DNA of 64,000 nt from Corythucha ciliata (GCA_038030265.1 CM075941.1:38812164-38876163); one strand, 5' to 3'; positions 35,295 to 47,209 are shown, numbered from the stretch's first letter. Notes: generated from the letters alone by a model not told the origin. Translations and numbers: made by a program.

Positions 35295-35698
35295 CGGTCT
35301 TATGTATTGCTAAGACGCTGATGAGACATCGTCGGCAGGTCTTCCTCATCTCTTTCCCCGTGCAGCGGCATAAATGTTTCTTCGAGGTGCTCTGCAAATA
35401 GTTCAGCTTTCTCTCGGGGACTTTTGGCCCATTCTCCGTCCAGCTTTCTAATCGGAGGAATGTGTTCTTTGGGATGCTTAAGCGATTTAGTAATCTTCCA
35501 CACGGAGTAATCCGTGTCCTTTCCTGGAGTTAACTCCATCAATAGTCTGGCATGTGTTTCTTGCTTGATTTCCTTGTTCAGGGCGTCAAGCCGAGTCTTT
35601 AGCCTATTCAGTTTTGCTTTGTCACAAAGAGCTCTACTGTTTTGCCAGAGTTTCCTCGCCTTTCTTTTTTCCCTAACCAGCTCTCTAACCTCACGGGG
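35295..35698 (-). pseudogene. Jockey ORF2 fragment: linker between endonuclease and RT
   Basis: Same frame as the endonuclease. A basic segment (REKRKARKLW) is followed by KDTDYSVWKITKSLKHP and SPREKAELFAEHLEETF, the usual Jockey linker ending in the short helix before the RT. It terminates at a stop near 35300. A frameshift there moves the continuing homology (IRPVTFNELKYAINNLK) into the next frame. Confidence 0.82.
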
Positions 35699-36340
35699 TT
35701 ATGTGGTGTGGCTGATTCTTGCAATGTTTTCTGTAGGCGTGGCAGACCAAGCAGCTCGCTGAATACATTTGACGAAGTTCCCAGCTTCCTCTTCTAATTG
35801 TTCCGGTGATTTTAGAGGGTCTGAAAGGTTAATATTAGAGGCGACATATTCCCTGAAAACATCCCAACTAGTGCGTTGAGTGACTAGCCTTCGCCGGTCT
35901 TCCTTCAAAATGATTGAGCCGCTAATCGTAAGAACAATAGCAGAATGATCTGACATTAGACTGCCACAGTTTTCTACGTGAATGAAGTTGTCCGATACTC
36001 CCTTGACCACAAAAAAATCAATGAGATCCGGAGTCTTTAATGGGTCCTTGGGCCAATACGTAGGCTTTCCTGTTGAATGGAAACTGCAATTTTTTCTTCT
36101 CCCAGCGGAGAACAACTCTCGTCCATTTGTGGTTGTTAGCCTCGAGCCCCAATATGTGTTCTTTGCATTGAAATCCCCACCGATGACGAAATTAGCACCC
36201 AGACTATCCATTAACGATAAGTAGTCCTCTTCTTTCAGTGCGTATCTGGGAGGGCAGTAGATGGCAGAAATGCTACAGCTTTTGCTATTTACGGATGCTT
36301 TAACTGTTGCTACTTGCATGAACTCTTCCTCTATAGAATC
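35699..36340 (-). pseudogene. Jockey ORF2 fragment: endonuclease domain
   Basis: An exonuclease-endonuclease-phosphatase fold that nicks target DNA for target-primed reverse transcription. Visible motifs are ISAIYCPP (near residue 20 of the fragment), VIGGDFNAKNTYWGSR with the catalytic D-x-N, and SDHSAIVLTISG with the catalytic Asp-His near the end. The stretch from 36319 back to 36340 is still readable in frame (EEEF before MQVATVKAS), so the true edge is the insertion boundary. The frame ends at a TAA near 35699 in the middle of otherwise continuous homology. The same frame carries on as PREVRELVREKRKARKLW, so the stop is a point mutation. Confidence 0.88.
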
Positions 36341-37855
36341 ATGAAATCAAATTTAAGCAAGAGCAGCATAAGTTTTGGGGGCTGCACTTCGATAAGCAAT
36401 TAAGGTGGAAAAGTCATATACAGGCGACTGCTACAGGGTGTTATAGATCAATGAGACTACTAAAAATGATTTCCAATCATAAATGGGGAGCTGACATGGA
36501 TCTACTACTGAAGGTGTTTGATCATCTTTTTAGAGCTAAGATGGATTATGGATAAATCGTACATGGATCGGCGAGGAAATCGTGGCTAAAGCCTTTAGAC
36601 AGGATTTATCACATGGGATTAAGAGTTGCCGTTGGAGCTTTTCATACGACGCCCGTACATGACTTGTTCGCACTCACCTCACACCTACCACCTGGATATC
36701 ACCGGAGCCTAATTAATGTAAAATACGTCCTTAAAATGAAAAGAAAAGAAAAGCATTTTGTCCAGGAAGCAATATTTGACGAAAGTAGGGTGGAAGGTTT
36801 TTCCGAGCAAATAACGCGGACTAGACCGTACGCGACAAGACTGAGGGAAGACATGACAAGACTTCAAATACAGCTACCTCTCGTAATGACAATGGAAAAT
36901 AATTGGTACCCATGGCTATTTGATGACGTACACTTGGATCTCACCCTCCAAATGGCAGGAAAAAAGTGTCTCCCAAAAAGTGCCATAGTAGCTCTATTCA
37001 GTCACACTATTGAGAAGTATCAAGGATATCGCACTATCTACACTGATGGCTGAAAAAACACTAATGGAGTGGGGTTTGCCTGTTATTCCTCAAAAGACAC
37101 GTTTTTCTCCGAGTCATTGCCACCGTGCTCCTCTGACTATACTGCGAAACTGTATGGAATTTATCATGCGTTAAACTTCTGCATAAATTCATCATGGAAT
37201 GGGGCGTTGATCGTGAGTGATTCGCTTAGCTCACTGTTAGCACTGAAGAACAAGTTTTCAATGGATGAATTGATCATTAAAATATTGATCAAACTGAAAA
37301 GACTGAGCGACCAAAACAAAACCATAAAGCTCATGTGGGTTCCTAGTCATGTAGGGATATTCGGGAATGAGCAAGCGGACCGGCTAGCTGGTGAAGCTGC
37401 TGCACGAACGTTTGACAGAATGGATCGACTGGCTTTGAAGGCAAGTTACGAGGACAGCAAGCGATGGATTAAACAAGCGGTATGGGAACAATGGCAGGAA
37501 CAATGGACGAACACGAATTCCCAACTAAAGGAGACAATCTCCAACGTGAAGGTACGAATGAGTAATGATCATTTAAGTCGGAGCGAATCGATTAAAATGG
37601 CTCGGCTTCTGACTGGACATAGTAGGCTGACGCACGACTATCACCTCACTGGAAGACGGAGACCATTTTGTGACCAATGTAATTGTAGACCCTCCTTGAA
37701 ACACATTGTCACGGAATGTCAGAAGTATCAAGCACAGAGAATGAACTTCTTCAACTCACAGATGCCAGAGTATAAAGATTTATTAGTTAATGCCGATGGT
37801 AACATGAGAATAATATGTTTTTTAAAATCAATAGTTATATATAAATTAATATAAA
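36341..37855 (+). pseudogene. I-like LINE: RT C-terminus, RNase H and zinc knuckle, broken
   Basis: This continues the LINE interrupted at 33727. One frame runs from IKFKQEQHKFWGLHFDK (36346) to the stop at 37854, with two in-frame stops: TAA at 36553 after MDYG, and TGA at 37051 after YTDG. Segment 1 is the post-RT region (PLDRIYHMGLRVAVGAF). The RNase H domain starts at YTDG (37042), with NTNGVGFACYSS, then IVSDSLSSLLALKN, then WVPSHVGIFGNEQADRLAG. A Cys/His knuckle near the C-terminus reads CDQCNCRPSLKHIVTEC. RNase H would degrade the RNA strand of the hybrid. The catalytic Glu expected in TAELY is Lys here (TAKLYG), so the domain is dead as well as interrupted. RNase H plus this knuckle fits I/R1-group elements. 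Confidence 0.88.
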
Positions 37856-37975
37856 ACATGGGTAAAGTATTACAAACAAATAGGTTATGACAATACCTAA
37901 GCACATACCTCAGCTGAAGATAGCGGGCTAATAACCTCGTTGTTGATGCCCCTTAAAAAACAAAAAAAAACACAG
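37855..37975 (+). other. 3' UTR and A-rich tail of the I-like LINE
   Basis: About 95 bp of untranslated sequence after the ORF leads to CCCCTTAAAAAACAAAAAAAAAC at 37949-37971, an A-rich tail that marks the probable 3' end. Family B-like repeat units follow immediately. Confidence 0.6.
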
Positions 37976-38054
37976 GGTTTCCAAATTGAAGCCCCAATTT
38001 TGCGGTTTCCCACGCTAAAATCCCATTTTCGCCGCTCTGGAGAAAACATGTTCA

Positions 38055-38314
38055 GGGGGGTGATTCTGTAACTTGCAAAATTTACGTGTCGTAAAATGGA
38101 AGAAGGGCGAGGGGAGGTACCTCGTTGTCATGGTGTTTACGATACCTAGTGAATTAAACTGCGGAATTTTCACGCGAGAATGTGTGGTCTCGAAGAAAAA
38201 ATAACAAATTCTTAACAAATGAGTGGAAAAACCAAGGCAACGGGGTACATCCTCTCCCCCTCCTTTCAAGTTACGACACGTAAATTTTGCAAGTTACAGA
38301 ATCACCCCCCCCCC
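38055..38314. mobile_element. MITE with about 85-bp terminal inverted repeats
   Basis: The left end GGGGGGTGATTCTGTAACTT, then GCAAAATTTACGTGTCGTAA, returns exactly inverted as TTACGACACGTAAATTTTGC, then AAGTTACAGAATCACCCCCC. Beyond these first 40 bases the arms stay similar for another 40-45 (GAGGGGAGGTACCTCGTTG against GAGAGGATGTACCCCGTTG). Total length is about 260 bp with no coding capacity. A fragment of the same terminus (GGGGGGGATTCTGTA) occurs near 39180. Confidence 0.85.
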
Positions 38315-38329
38315 TGGGGTTTTGAGGGA

Positions 38330-39120
38330 AGGTCGTGAAACCAATTTCGCGGATTATGCACTATATCGCCGCGTCAAACGTTGTAACTGTGCAAAATAGC
38401 AAATCTTGGGTTCAAATATCATCAAAATAGACGTTTATCGTCTTTTATTTCGCAAAATAACAAGTTTCGGTCCCCCCCCCCGCAAGTCTGGCCCTGAGAG
38501 CACCCAAAGCTTGATGAATCGTGGCAAAACTACATCATTCGGAGCTACGATATTAAATACCAGTGACTTAACCAGTGGATTTTCACAGGTCTTAATATTC
38601 GCGAAATTACTATTTTCTAGTCTTTATTGCAACGGAATTCGAAATTGCAAGTTTCCGGTCTAAATATGCGCGAAATTGGTATTTTTCAATTTTCGTAAAA
38701 TTTCAATTATCTTGTCTATATTTTCGCGAATTAGCAAGTTTAGAGTCTTAATTTTAGTAAAGTTGCGAATTTTTGGGCCATTTTTTTGTGGCGGTGGAAC
38801 TCAGAATAGACAGCCCTACACACATTATTACTGACGAATACCCTTCACGTGTTTGGAAGTATCCTCGTGGCAGAATATCCGCGCATTGCTAAGTTATGGG
38901 TCTTAATTTTTTTGTGAAAATGCGAGTTTTCGGCCTTAATTTCGGTGAAATTGTAAGTTTCAGGATCTTTCCGTGGACCCTGGCTCTCTGGTCACGAGAG
39001 CGCCCAAAGATTGATGAATAGCGGCTAAATTACATAATTCGGAGCTAAATGTAAATGAGTTCGCTGAGTTTTGTGAACTGCATAGTGGTAGTTTCGTACA
39101 TCTTCGGGGATTTATCGCCA
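38330..39120 (-). repeat. Family C 30-bp degenerate array, reverse
   Basis: Units of CGCGAAATTGCAAGTTTCGG followed by GTCTTAATTTT, read on the + strand as the reverse of family C. The GC-rich landmark GAGCGCCCAAAGATTGATGA occurs at 38997, and a diverged one at 38499. Confidence 0.7.
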
Positions 39121-39670
39121 GCTTTTTTGCCATTTCTAGTTTATAGAACCCGTAACGACCCCCTAAATCCCGCGGGGGGGGGGGGGATTCTGTATCTATT
39201 AGTTATCATTTATAGGTAGGATTTTATCAAGAAAATGAATGAAATCATATTAATTTCGGACCTATGAGAGAGCCAGAGGACCAAAATTTAAAGTTTAGCT
39301 CCGATAGTATCACTTTTAAGGGGGGGAAATTGTCATTTTTTGCACATAAAATACGGGATAGATGGCTAAAACGTCAGTTTCTCAGCATGGATGATAGTTT
39401 TGATGAATATTAACGTCCCATTTTGTGCAAATTCTATTTCTAATGAAGAATTGACGATTTTCAGCACCGCGTTCTGAGTTGATAAAAGTACCAGTTATCT
39501 TTTGCTGGGAATTCATCCACGAATGAGGCTGCAATAAGCAGCAACGGTGCACCTGACATCTCCTCAAGTGGAACTGTCCAACCCTTTGATGAAGGGCTGG
39601 CTACGCCCCTGTCTCAGAACAGGAACGTTTGGTCAATGAAATTCATAAATACGTATATCATCTTGTCTGG
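39120..39670. other. Unassigned, with G-run and MITE end fragment
   Basis: A G-run at about 39173-39186 is followed by ATTCTGTATC, resembling the end of the MITE at 38055. No gene is recognised. Confidence 0.4.
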
Positions 39671-39679
39671 AAAGGGTGC

Positions 39680-41390
39680 TGGTGTCCATTCAGTTGGACT
39701 TCGGGTGTGGGAGGCTTGTCATGAGTTATCTCGTCAAAACCACATTTTCGTGGGTCTGGCTCACTAAGAATAAAATGTGCGATGTCCCTGACATCACATT
39801 TTTGTCGCAGATAAATTTGATTTTTCTACGGGCCACCTCAATTCCGAGGAAGGCATCGACCTTTAGGTCCTGTATAGGTTCTCGACTGGTCGCCCTAGAG
39901 TAGAGAAAATCGACTAAAACCATTTCCAACGCAAAATAGTGTCATTTTTAGCCTTTGTATGGGTGGAGCCGGTGGCCTGCCCCCCCCCCCAATTTAGCGT
40001 CGTCCCACGGTCCGAGAGGCCCTCGAAAAGATCCATTCCAAATTTTCCAGATTTTAAATCGGACCGAACCGCGTACTTTGGTTCCGCAGGGCTTATAGTC
40101 ATTGAAAGAAACAATTTCGCGGGTTTGGATCCTCAAAAACCAATTTCGCGGGATTTAGATATTGAAAACCTCAATTTTGTGGGTCTGGTTTTTCGGAAAA
40201 CCAATTTCGTAAAGTTTAGTCTTAAAAAAAAAGTGTTAACCCAGAGCGCGTTTGGATCAGCAAATTTTGTGGGTTTTCCGCTTTCAATAAGAAAAAAAAA
40301 AAAATCGTGGGCCTGGCTCCTTGGAAAATCAAATTTTTTTGATTCAGAAAATAAATTTTGCTGGTTTGGAAGAAAAATTCTCATTATAAAATGGATTTTG
40401 TTCACTTTAAAACGATAATTTACCCTCAGAAATATGTAAATACTCCATAATACGTTTCCCACACTCGCAAATAGGAATTTGGTGAATTTTGCTCTCTCAA
40501 AATGTCATAATTTTGCAGGGTTGACTCCCTGAAATACAATTCCGTAGGGGCCACTAAAAATTAATTTTCACGGAGTTACCTAATTCAAAAAGCAATTCAG
40601 CGGCTTGGGTCCTTCGGAGTACAAATTCAGGTCGCGCAAACAAAAACAAAATCGGGAGTTTGGGCCACTTCCTCGGAGCCGTTTGGCACTCCCCTGGCCA
40701 ATTTTGTGAGTCCAATTTCTTTAAAAAGGAAATTTCGAAGATTTGGACTCATTCATTCATAACTTCATTCAATTTCGTGGGCCTGGCTCCGGGAAGAACA
40801 AAATTTCGCGTCGGGGCCGGTTTATTGAAGAACAATGTTGCGGTATTGTAACATTTTGAACACCGACAGTGCAATTTTTGTGGGTTTTACTGCGTCTAAA
40901 ACAAAATTTATCGCTGTTGACTCTTGACATTTGACAATCGCTCATTGACTTTTGACAAATTTCGTGGATTTTATTCTTACAGAACGGTGGAATGTCGTAG
41001 TTTTGACTAATTCAAGAACCAATCTTACCTTTTGCCTCGAAAAAATAATTCAAATCACTGGATTGGCTCATTGTGAAACCAAGTCTCGTATTATTTGGCC
41101 CTCCTGGCTTATTCAAAAACAAAATTTCGAAGAATTGGCCCAGTCAAAACCAATTTTGCCGTGTTGGCATATCAAAAATAAATTTCTTAAGGCTAGCTCT
41201 CAGAAAAAAAAAAGTTTGGGAGCATCAAAAACAGAATTTCGTACTGCTGACCCAATCTGAAAGCCATTTCGACGGTTTAATTGATACGAGCAATTTCATT
41301 CTACTAATTTCGTGGTTCTGGCTCTTTCAGAAACTAATTTGGCGGATTTGGTGGGTTTACAGCTGCATATAATACGAAATTTCTTAGATT
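39680..41390 (+). repeat. Family B 30-bp degenerate array, forward
   Basis: The clearest family B units are at 40109-40230: CAATTTCGCGGGTTTGGATC and so on, with spacings of 29, 31 and 30 bp. Frames such as 39939-40418 translate the repeat (recurring NF.GL motifs) and are not genes. A non-repeat stretch interrupts at about 39800-40090. Confidence 0.8.
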
Positions 41391-41620
41391 CAGCTCGTCC
41401 ACACCGCTGCAGAGAGAGGGAGTGGTAGAGAAAAAGAGGGAAAGTGAGAGTGTCACCACAGTTTTTCCGACCCCAGAGAGGTACCTAAGTAAAAGGTCTA
41501 CGTGTATCAAGGCTCTTCCTTGAACCATAGGCCAGTCGATTGCATGGTGACCCGTGTGAGAAAATGCCGTCTCTGCCAGCCTCTAGAATGACTTCGCAAC
41601 TAAAATTTACGAAAAAAAAT
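41390..41620. other. Short purine-rich interval
   Basis: A GAGAGGGAG-rich patch near 41410-41450 separates forward family B from forward family A. Nothing else is seen. Confidence 0.4.
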
Positions 41621-41629
41621 TATATCCCA

Positions 41630-42360
41630 AGTTTCTGTTGGTTCTTATTCGCGGTTAAAATCGAGAAAGAGCCAGCTAACGTGCTGTTTTTGGGATAAGT
41701 AAGTACGTGGCTAAAATTGACTAAAAAAGTTGAAATTATACATATAAGACAAAGCGCTCACTCGCGGCAATAATTGAGGACATTGCGCTTGTTAGCGGCT
41801 GAAATTGAAGAAAAGGAGCTCATTTGCGGGTAAAATTGAGATAAAACGCTCCTGTTTTGAAAAAAACCCCGAGTTCCGTCCAATTTTACCATTCTACAAT
41901 TTCGGCATTTTTTCCAAAACCGCCCAGGGGTTATACAGACGATTTTTAGGGACATTTTGTCGGTACCAGCCAAAATACCCTTTGGCGAAACGCGCTATAA
42001 ATTGGTACCTATATGTATAAGAGTGAGACAAATCGTCCATCGCGACTGAAAATTATAGAAAAGCGCTGATTTGTGACTATCTGTTGGAAAATCGCCAATT
42101 TCCAGCTTCAACTTCGCGCACCTCCGCATCTTCGCGGCAATATTAAGCAAAATGCTTATACCCAGCTCCGCAGCAGGATGTTCTTGGTGCAAGTCCGCAC
42201 TTAAAAGTTTAAAAAAAGCGTTAACTCGCGTTAAAATTGCGATAAAGCGATCATTTGGGACTGAAATCGAGAAAAACCTCGTGGTTTTTCTCGATGCAAC
42301 TATATCGTGCGAAAATTGAGAAAAATCGCTAATTCGGGATAAAAAATTGCTCACCTGGGC
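41630..42360 (+). repeat. Family A 30-bp degenerate array, forward
   Basis: Units of CGCGGCTAAAATTGAG followed by AAAAGCGCT. The landmark GTGCTGTTTTTGGGATAAGT is at 41680 and a variant GATGTTCTTGGTGCAAGTCC at 42178, so two partial copies of the longer repeat are probably joined. Confidence 0.75.
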
Positions 42361-44613
42361 GATTTCTGAGTCATTTTTAAAGGAAATGTTTCGGTTTGAG
42401 CCTGACTCGTCTTATTAGTCCCTCGATCAATGCATAATGAATTGACCAATACAGCCGGTTTCCACCATAACGTCAGTGAGTGGTCGCCATGCATCCTTCA
42501 AATTGTCTAAAAACTGACGCGATAATTCTGACAAAATGATGCCGACATACTCTTGTAATAGGCGTGAAAAATTGATAGTTAGGTACCTCTTCGTCTACGT
42601 CGTAAATGATGTAGACATCTCGTTTTTAAAAAACTGATCAAGATGAAATTGAATTGATGACAAAATCTGTCAGGGGATAGCGATGGATTAACATTATTTC
42701 CAATTGTTATACTTAATAAGGAATCCAATCAATGGCGATTTTAAAATATATTTTTAAAAATGCATTTGGCTCTTACAGCTTTCTCTGGAGCTTCCTTCAC
42801 GTTTATTGCATTCGTTTTTTTGTCGGTTAACGTATATACATACATTTTTTAGGGGGTACCTATACCTATTTTCCATCAACTGTAGGGGACCCTTAGTCTA
42901 AGACTGTTTTAATAACGCTTCAGACCCCGAACATAACAGTTTTTTCTCAAGCGTAAGACCGCGAGGGGTTGTTTTTAGACAGCCACTTAGATTCTAAGGG
43001 TGACACGTATTTTTCCTCTCGCTCTTTCTACTTTTTTTTTAATGGTTCTTTTTTTATACACGTCCCTCTCTCTCTCTCTCTCCGGACCAAAAACTACCCT
43101 TGCGCATACTTACTTCCACAGGCCTTCTTCTTTGGCAATCTTTCCCATGACCCCCAAACTAGTGAGTGAGAGAGAACGGGCTAGAAGATTTTTTTACGCT
43201 TTACTTTTTTTTGGGCCCCCTCCCTCTCACTGATGGGAGAAGCTATAGACACCGGCCAATCGAGTAAACAAAAATTATGGAGGTTCTCACGCAAAAAAGT
43301 GACCGAATAACGGAAACCTCGCCACCTTCCTTTCAAAAATCTCCTCCCCACGATGAAAAAAAAAGGTGTTGTACTTTTTCACTAAACTATAAAAAAAGGA
43401 CCTTTCCCATGGTGAGATTTGAGGGGAAAAAAATCACCAGACATCGTCTGCCCCTATCGTATTAGTGTCCAGGGAGAATTCTTGTCCACTAATGAGAAAG
43501 AAAAGAAAACAAATAAAATAAGAAAAGCCACTTTGAAATGAGCATAAAATATTTGAGTTAGAATTCAACAATGCGTCTCTTGTTTCTGCAGTCATGGTGT
43601 GAAATGAAGAAATAAACAACTGCGTGCATTGTCCCCTCCTATATGTGTGATTCTAGATTTGTCCAGACATCGAGCGATATTCTTAAAGATTTATCCATGT
43701 ATGTTAACTAATCAATTATAGACAAATGTGTTATTTAAATTAATTAGACCGTCAATGACGAAGTTTAACGTCAATCGTTTACTATTAAGTAAATAGAGAA
43801 CGTATATAAAAATATATGAATTTAAAGAACGAAAGAACAAGGCAACCAACCCAAAGATTGATAGCGAAAGGCCTAGAGGGAATAGATCTTTATATCCGTT
43901 AAGGCCTTTGCAACAAGGGTGCTAATACTCAAGACCCCCGAAACCCTCCTTTAAAAAACAGATGGCTACCTCGAAGGGACCCCTGAGCTCTTTTTTTTAC
44001 ACGTCCACCTTTCTGCGGGGTAGGGCAAGAAGGAATAGGACAAAAAACGAACTATAGGAAGACAAAAAAAAAAAAAAAAAGAGGAAAAAAAAAAAAAAAA
44101 AAATCAGGGGATGCAATAGAAGGGAAAGGGAGAGTTCCAAGTTGGCAAAGGGTGACTGCCTATAAGGCTTCAGGTAGAAAGGACCTAAATAGAGGTGGAT
44201 GTGTGAGAGCAGAGGAAGGTCAGGTGGCCCAGTTGGATCATCTCTTGTTTCATCCGTTTCTTAGTTGCTTGGAACAATATTTGTCCGTTCAATGGTTCAC
44301 TGGCTCTTTTTTAAGGATTTTTTTTATCCGTCTTTCTCTAGCTCACCCTCTCCCTTCTTTTCTTTTTTCTCGTCCGTTCATTTTTAGGTGGAAATTTAAG
44401 CGTACGAAAAATACTTGGCGAGTTTCAAGGTGAAAATACGCACACTCATTCTAATAAAATTTTAAGGTGGCGGTGTCATAAAAAATTGGCAGAAAATGAG
44501 CGCATCAACGTTTTCTCTTATCCAATTTTTTATGACCCTTCCTAAGTTGAATTTTCGAGCAACCATCAATGTACCCTTTTCATCCCTCCATATTGTGTAA
44601 AGTAGCTGCTGGC

Positions 44614-44653
<40 letters not shown>

Positions 44654-45180
44654 GGGAGAGACAAGAGTACAGAGACAAGGATAAAAGAATGAATAGAAAA
44701 TAATTGTCAAGTACCACTTGTACGTGACCACAATGTAACAAGTTTATCAGGAATTATCTTTCTATTAAAGTTCGCCCTGGCGTGATCTAATTTTGTTGCC
44801 TTCCTTTTTTGTTCTGTTGTATACGGTGATTTTTTTTTTTTTTTTTTTTCTGCCGTTTTTTGTCGCTCTTTCTCTTGTCCTCGTAGCAGTTTTTCGAGGA
44901 AGATTGTATTCTGATGAGTGACACGAAGTTCTCTTTCCCTTGCGTGACAGTTTTAGCGGTCGAGAAAAAAAAAATGATTTTCGTCTATAAAAGAAGTACC
45001 TTCAGCTGAGGACGTATAAGGTGTACTCCCACTTTTGCGTTTCTCTGTCTTGAGGAGGCTCGCTTTAACATTTTCGACTTCTAATTGAGATGGATCATTC
45101 ATAAAGATGCCACCGATTGCCCCATACAGGCCGGAGCAACATCGTGCTTCGCGAAATCACGTGATTCGTGTTCATTTAAA
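42360..45180. other. Unassigned DNA with simple repeats
   Basis: No gene is recognised. Contents are a (CT)n tract at 43065-43082, poly-A tracts at 44064-44103, a 32-base poly-A at 44618-44649 and a 20-base poly-T at 44830-44849. A small local inverted repeat near 42280-42300 belongs to family A. Confidence 0.4.
44618..44649 (+). repeat. Poly-A tract, 32 bp
   Basis: Uninterrupted A run followed by GAGGGGGAGAGAC. No retroposed sequence is recognised upstream. Confidence 0.9.
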
Positions 45181-45489
45181 GCTCGTCAACATCGACCTTT
45201 GATCCTTGTCTCACCCAAAGTAGGCCAAATTTCACATATTTGGACTATTCAAATGCCAATTTAAATTAGGTACCATTCAAAGAAGAAACAAATCGAGGGC
45301 TCATTTCAGTTTTTGGGAAAATCGGTCAATTTTGGGGGCACCATTTGGCGCTTGGTTCCGACTTGTTCACCTTTAGGGCCATCGATGACAAAAATTTAGT
45401 CATCGATGCAATTTTTACTTTGAATAAAATTAAAATGGGTCACTTTGAACAAGGGAGGGCAGCTACTCCCCCCTCCTTCGTGATAAGTC

Positions 45490-45870
45490 CCGCCATTATT
45501 GAATGCTATTTCTCAATTTCAGCCGCCAAAGTAACGGTTTTCCCTTCATTTTGGAAGCATGTGAGCGTTAGAAACAGTCCTTTTTCTACATTTGAGCCGT
45601 TAAAAAGGTCTTCATAAACCGTGAATAGTCGCCTTTTCTTAATTTTGGCCTGGGCTTTTCATCGCGAATGATGTGCTCCTTCTCAATTTGGACCGCGAAA
45701 GAGCCCTTTTCCTCAATTTTAACCGTGGATGAGCTCTATGTTTCAAATTTAGCGAATGGTTATTATTTTTCAATGTATAACTAAATTTTAGTCGTGAAAA
45801 GGTCTCCATTAAAACCAACAATAATTAGCGCACGTATTTTCTTAATTTTAGCCTGAACGTTGCACCACGA
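45490..45870 (-). repeat. Family A 30-bp degenerate array, reverse
   Basis: CTCAATTTCAGCCGCCAAAG and TCAATTTTAACCGTGGATGA units at about 30 bp. A few forward family B-like units precede it at 45220-45330. Confidence 0.65.
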
Positions 45871-46029
45871 AACCGCAAATTTTTGCGTGATCTTTAATGA
45901 ACGTCGAGAGAACCACTTAGGTAACGAAAAGGGTTGCCAAACGTCTTCGTTCATGTGGACATTGTTCTCGGTTTTGGACATTGTTTGCCATCGTTAAAAT
46001 TCTGTCCTCGTAAATGTCTTTCTTCTGAG

Positions 46030-47060
46030 TAAGCCAGACGCGCGATGTCGGTTTTTTAACCAACCCTGCGGAATTTTGTTCTTTTAAATGAGCCAGGCCC
46101 CCGTAATTTCATTTTGGAAGAAGCAAATGTGGAATTGAGTGGGCCGAACGGACGAAATTGTTTCATTTCGGCGAGCTTATCTGCGCAAAATTGCTTTGCA
46201 ATTCGTTTATGAAAGGAGCCAGACCCGTGCCGTGGCTTTTTAAAATGAGCGAACACCATGGAAGTTTTAATTTCAAAGAAATGCGTGAAATGACCGTGGC
46301 CTTTTTAATAAAAAAGCCAATCCAAATATACATAATACATAAGGTATACATATATCGATGTACAATCCTCAAATTTTGGTTTTTGAAAAATCTAAACAGC
46401 TGGAATTGCTTGTCTTTAGGGACCTTGAGGCGAAATTGGTTCTCGAATTAGCCAAACATTAAAATTTGGTTCTGTGTAAGTGCCAAATTCTCAAAATTTA
46501 AACTTCAAAGAGCTCAACCAAGGAATTACTATGCTGAAGGCCCCAATACTTGTGAATTTGCTTTTTTTTTTAAACCCAGTTAAATTGAACTTTCGAAAGG
46601 ATCGTCAACCTCGCGAAATTGACTTTCTAGGAGGTCAGCCCTGTGAAATTGATTTTTAGAATGTGCAAACCCCGTGAAATTGGGTTTTACGAGTGCAAAA
46701 TACACAAAACGTAGTGTGAAATTGGGTTCCGTGAGATCCAAATGCGCGAAACTCGGGCTTTATCGTGGCTATTACCGCGCGAAATGATATTTTTTTAGTG
46801 TAAAATCGGTTAAATTTGAATGTTCGAAGGGCTACACTCATTAAATTGATTTTCTAAACTGCCAAATCCCAGAAATTCGGGTTTACAGGGGTGTAAACCG
46901 CAAATTATAGTCTACGGTGTAACCAAGATCTCATAAACCATAAGGTAACTTGAGAATCAACTGTTTCGCCTCCCCGGTAGGTGAAACTCGTGAAATTGGG
47001 TTATTTAAGATCCAAATGCGTGAAGTTTGAGTTTTGAAAGGGACAACAGTTGAGAATCGA
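46030..47060 (-). repeat. Family B 30-bp degenerate array, reverse
   Basis: Units of CGCGAAATTGRTTTTCTAGG followed by AGGTCARCCC. Spacing is about 30 bp for more than 20 units. It is followed, after about 150 bp, by a forward family B array, making a large head-to-head pair. Confidence 0.75.
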
Positions 47061-47209
47061 ACCGTAACTTCTGAATGCTACCGCCAGAGACTGCTCGCGG
47101 TTACCTTCTTTCTCTTGTTCTCGTTTAATAAAGAATATTTGTAACTAACCGGGCGACTTAATTGCCCTGTAGTCAATTTCAACAGGTTATGGGCCCAGAA
47201 CATTTGAAT

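Larger units (their letters stand above)
33728..36340 (-). mobile_element. Jockey-clade non-LTR retrotransposon, 5'-truncated and dead
   Basis: Read on the minus strand, this copy carries, in order, an apurinic-type endonuclease, a linker, a reverse transcriptase and the typical Jockey C-terminal region. It ends with a 3' UTR holding AATAAA (33744-33739) and a short A-tail (33730-33725). It lacks ORF1 and the first part of the endonuclease. Disabling lesions are an in-frame stop after the endonuclease, a frameshift near 35295-35300, a frameshift near 34485 and damage near 34350-34420. It sits inside the I-like LINE in opposite orientation, so it inserted later. No clear target duplication is seen at the junctions. 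Roughly 120 codons of the host LINE are missing there, suggesting insertion with target deletion. Confidence 0.9.

Noticed and set aside
39939..40418. 159-codon frame across family B repeats
   Set aside because: It translates degenerate 30-mers (NF.GL-type periodic residues). A 30-bp period keeps frame, so open frames arise easily here.
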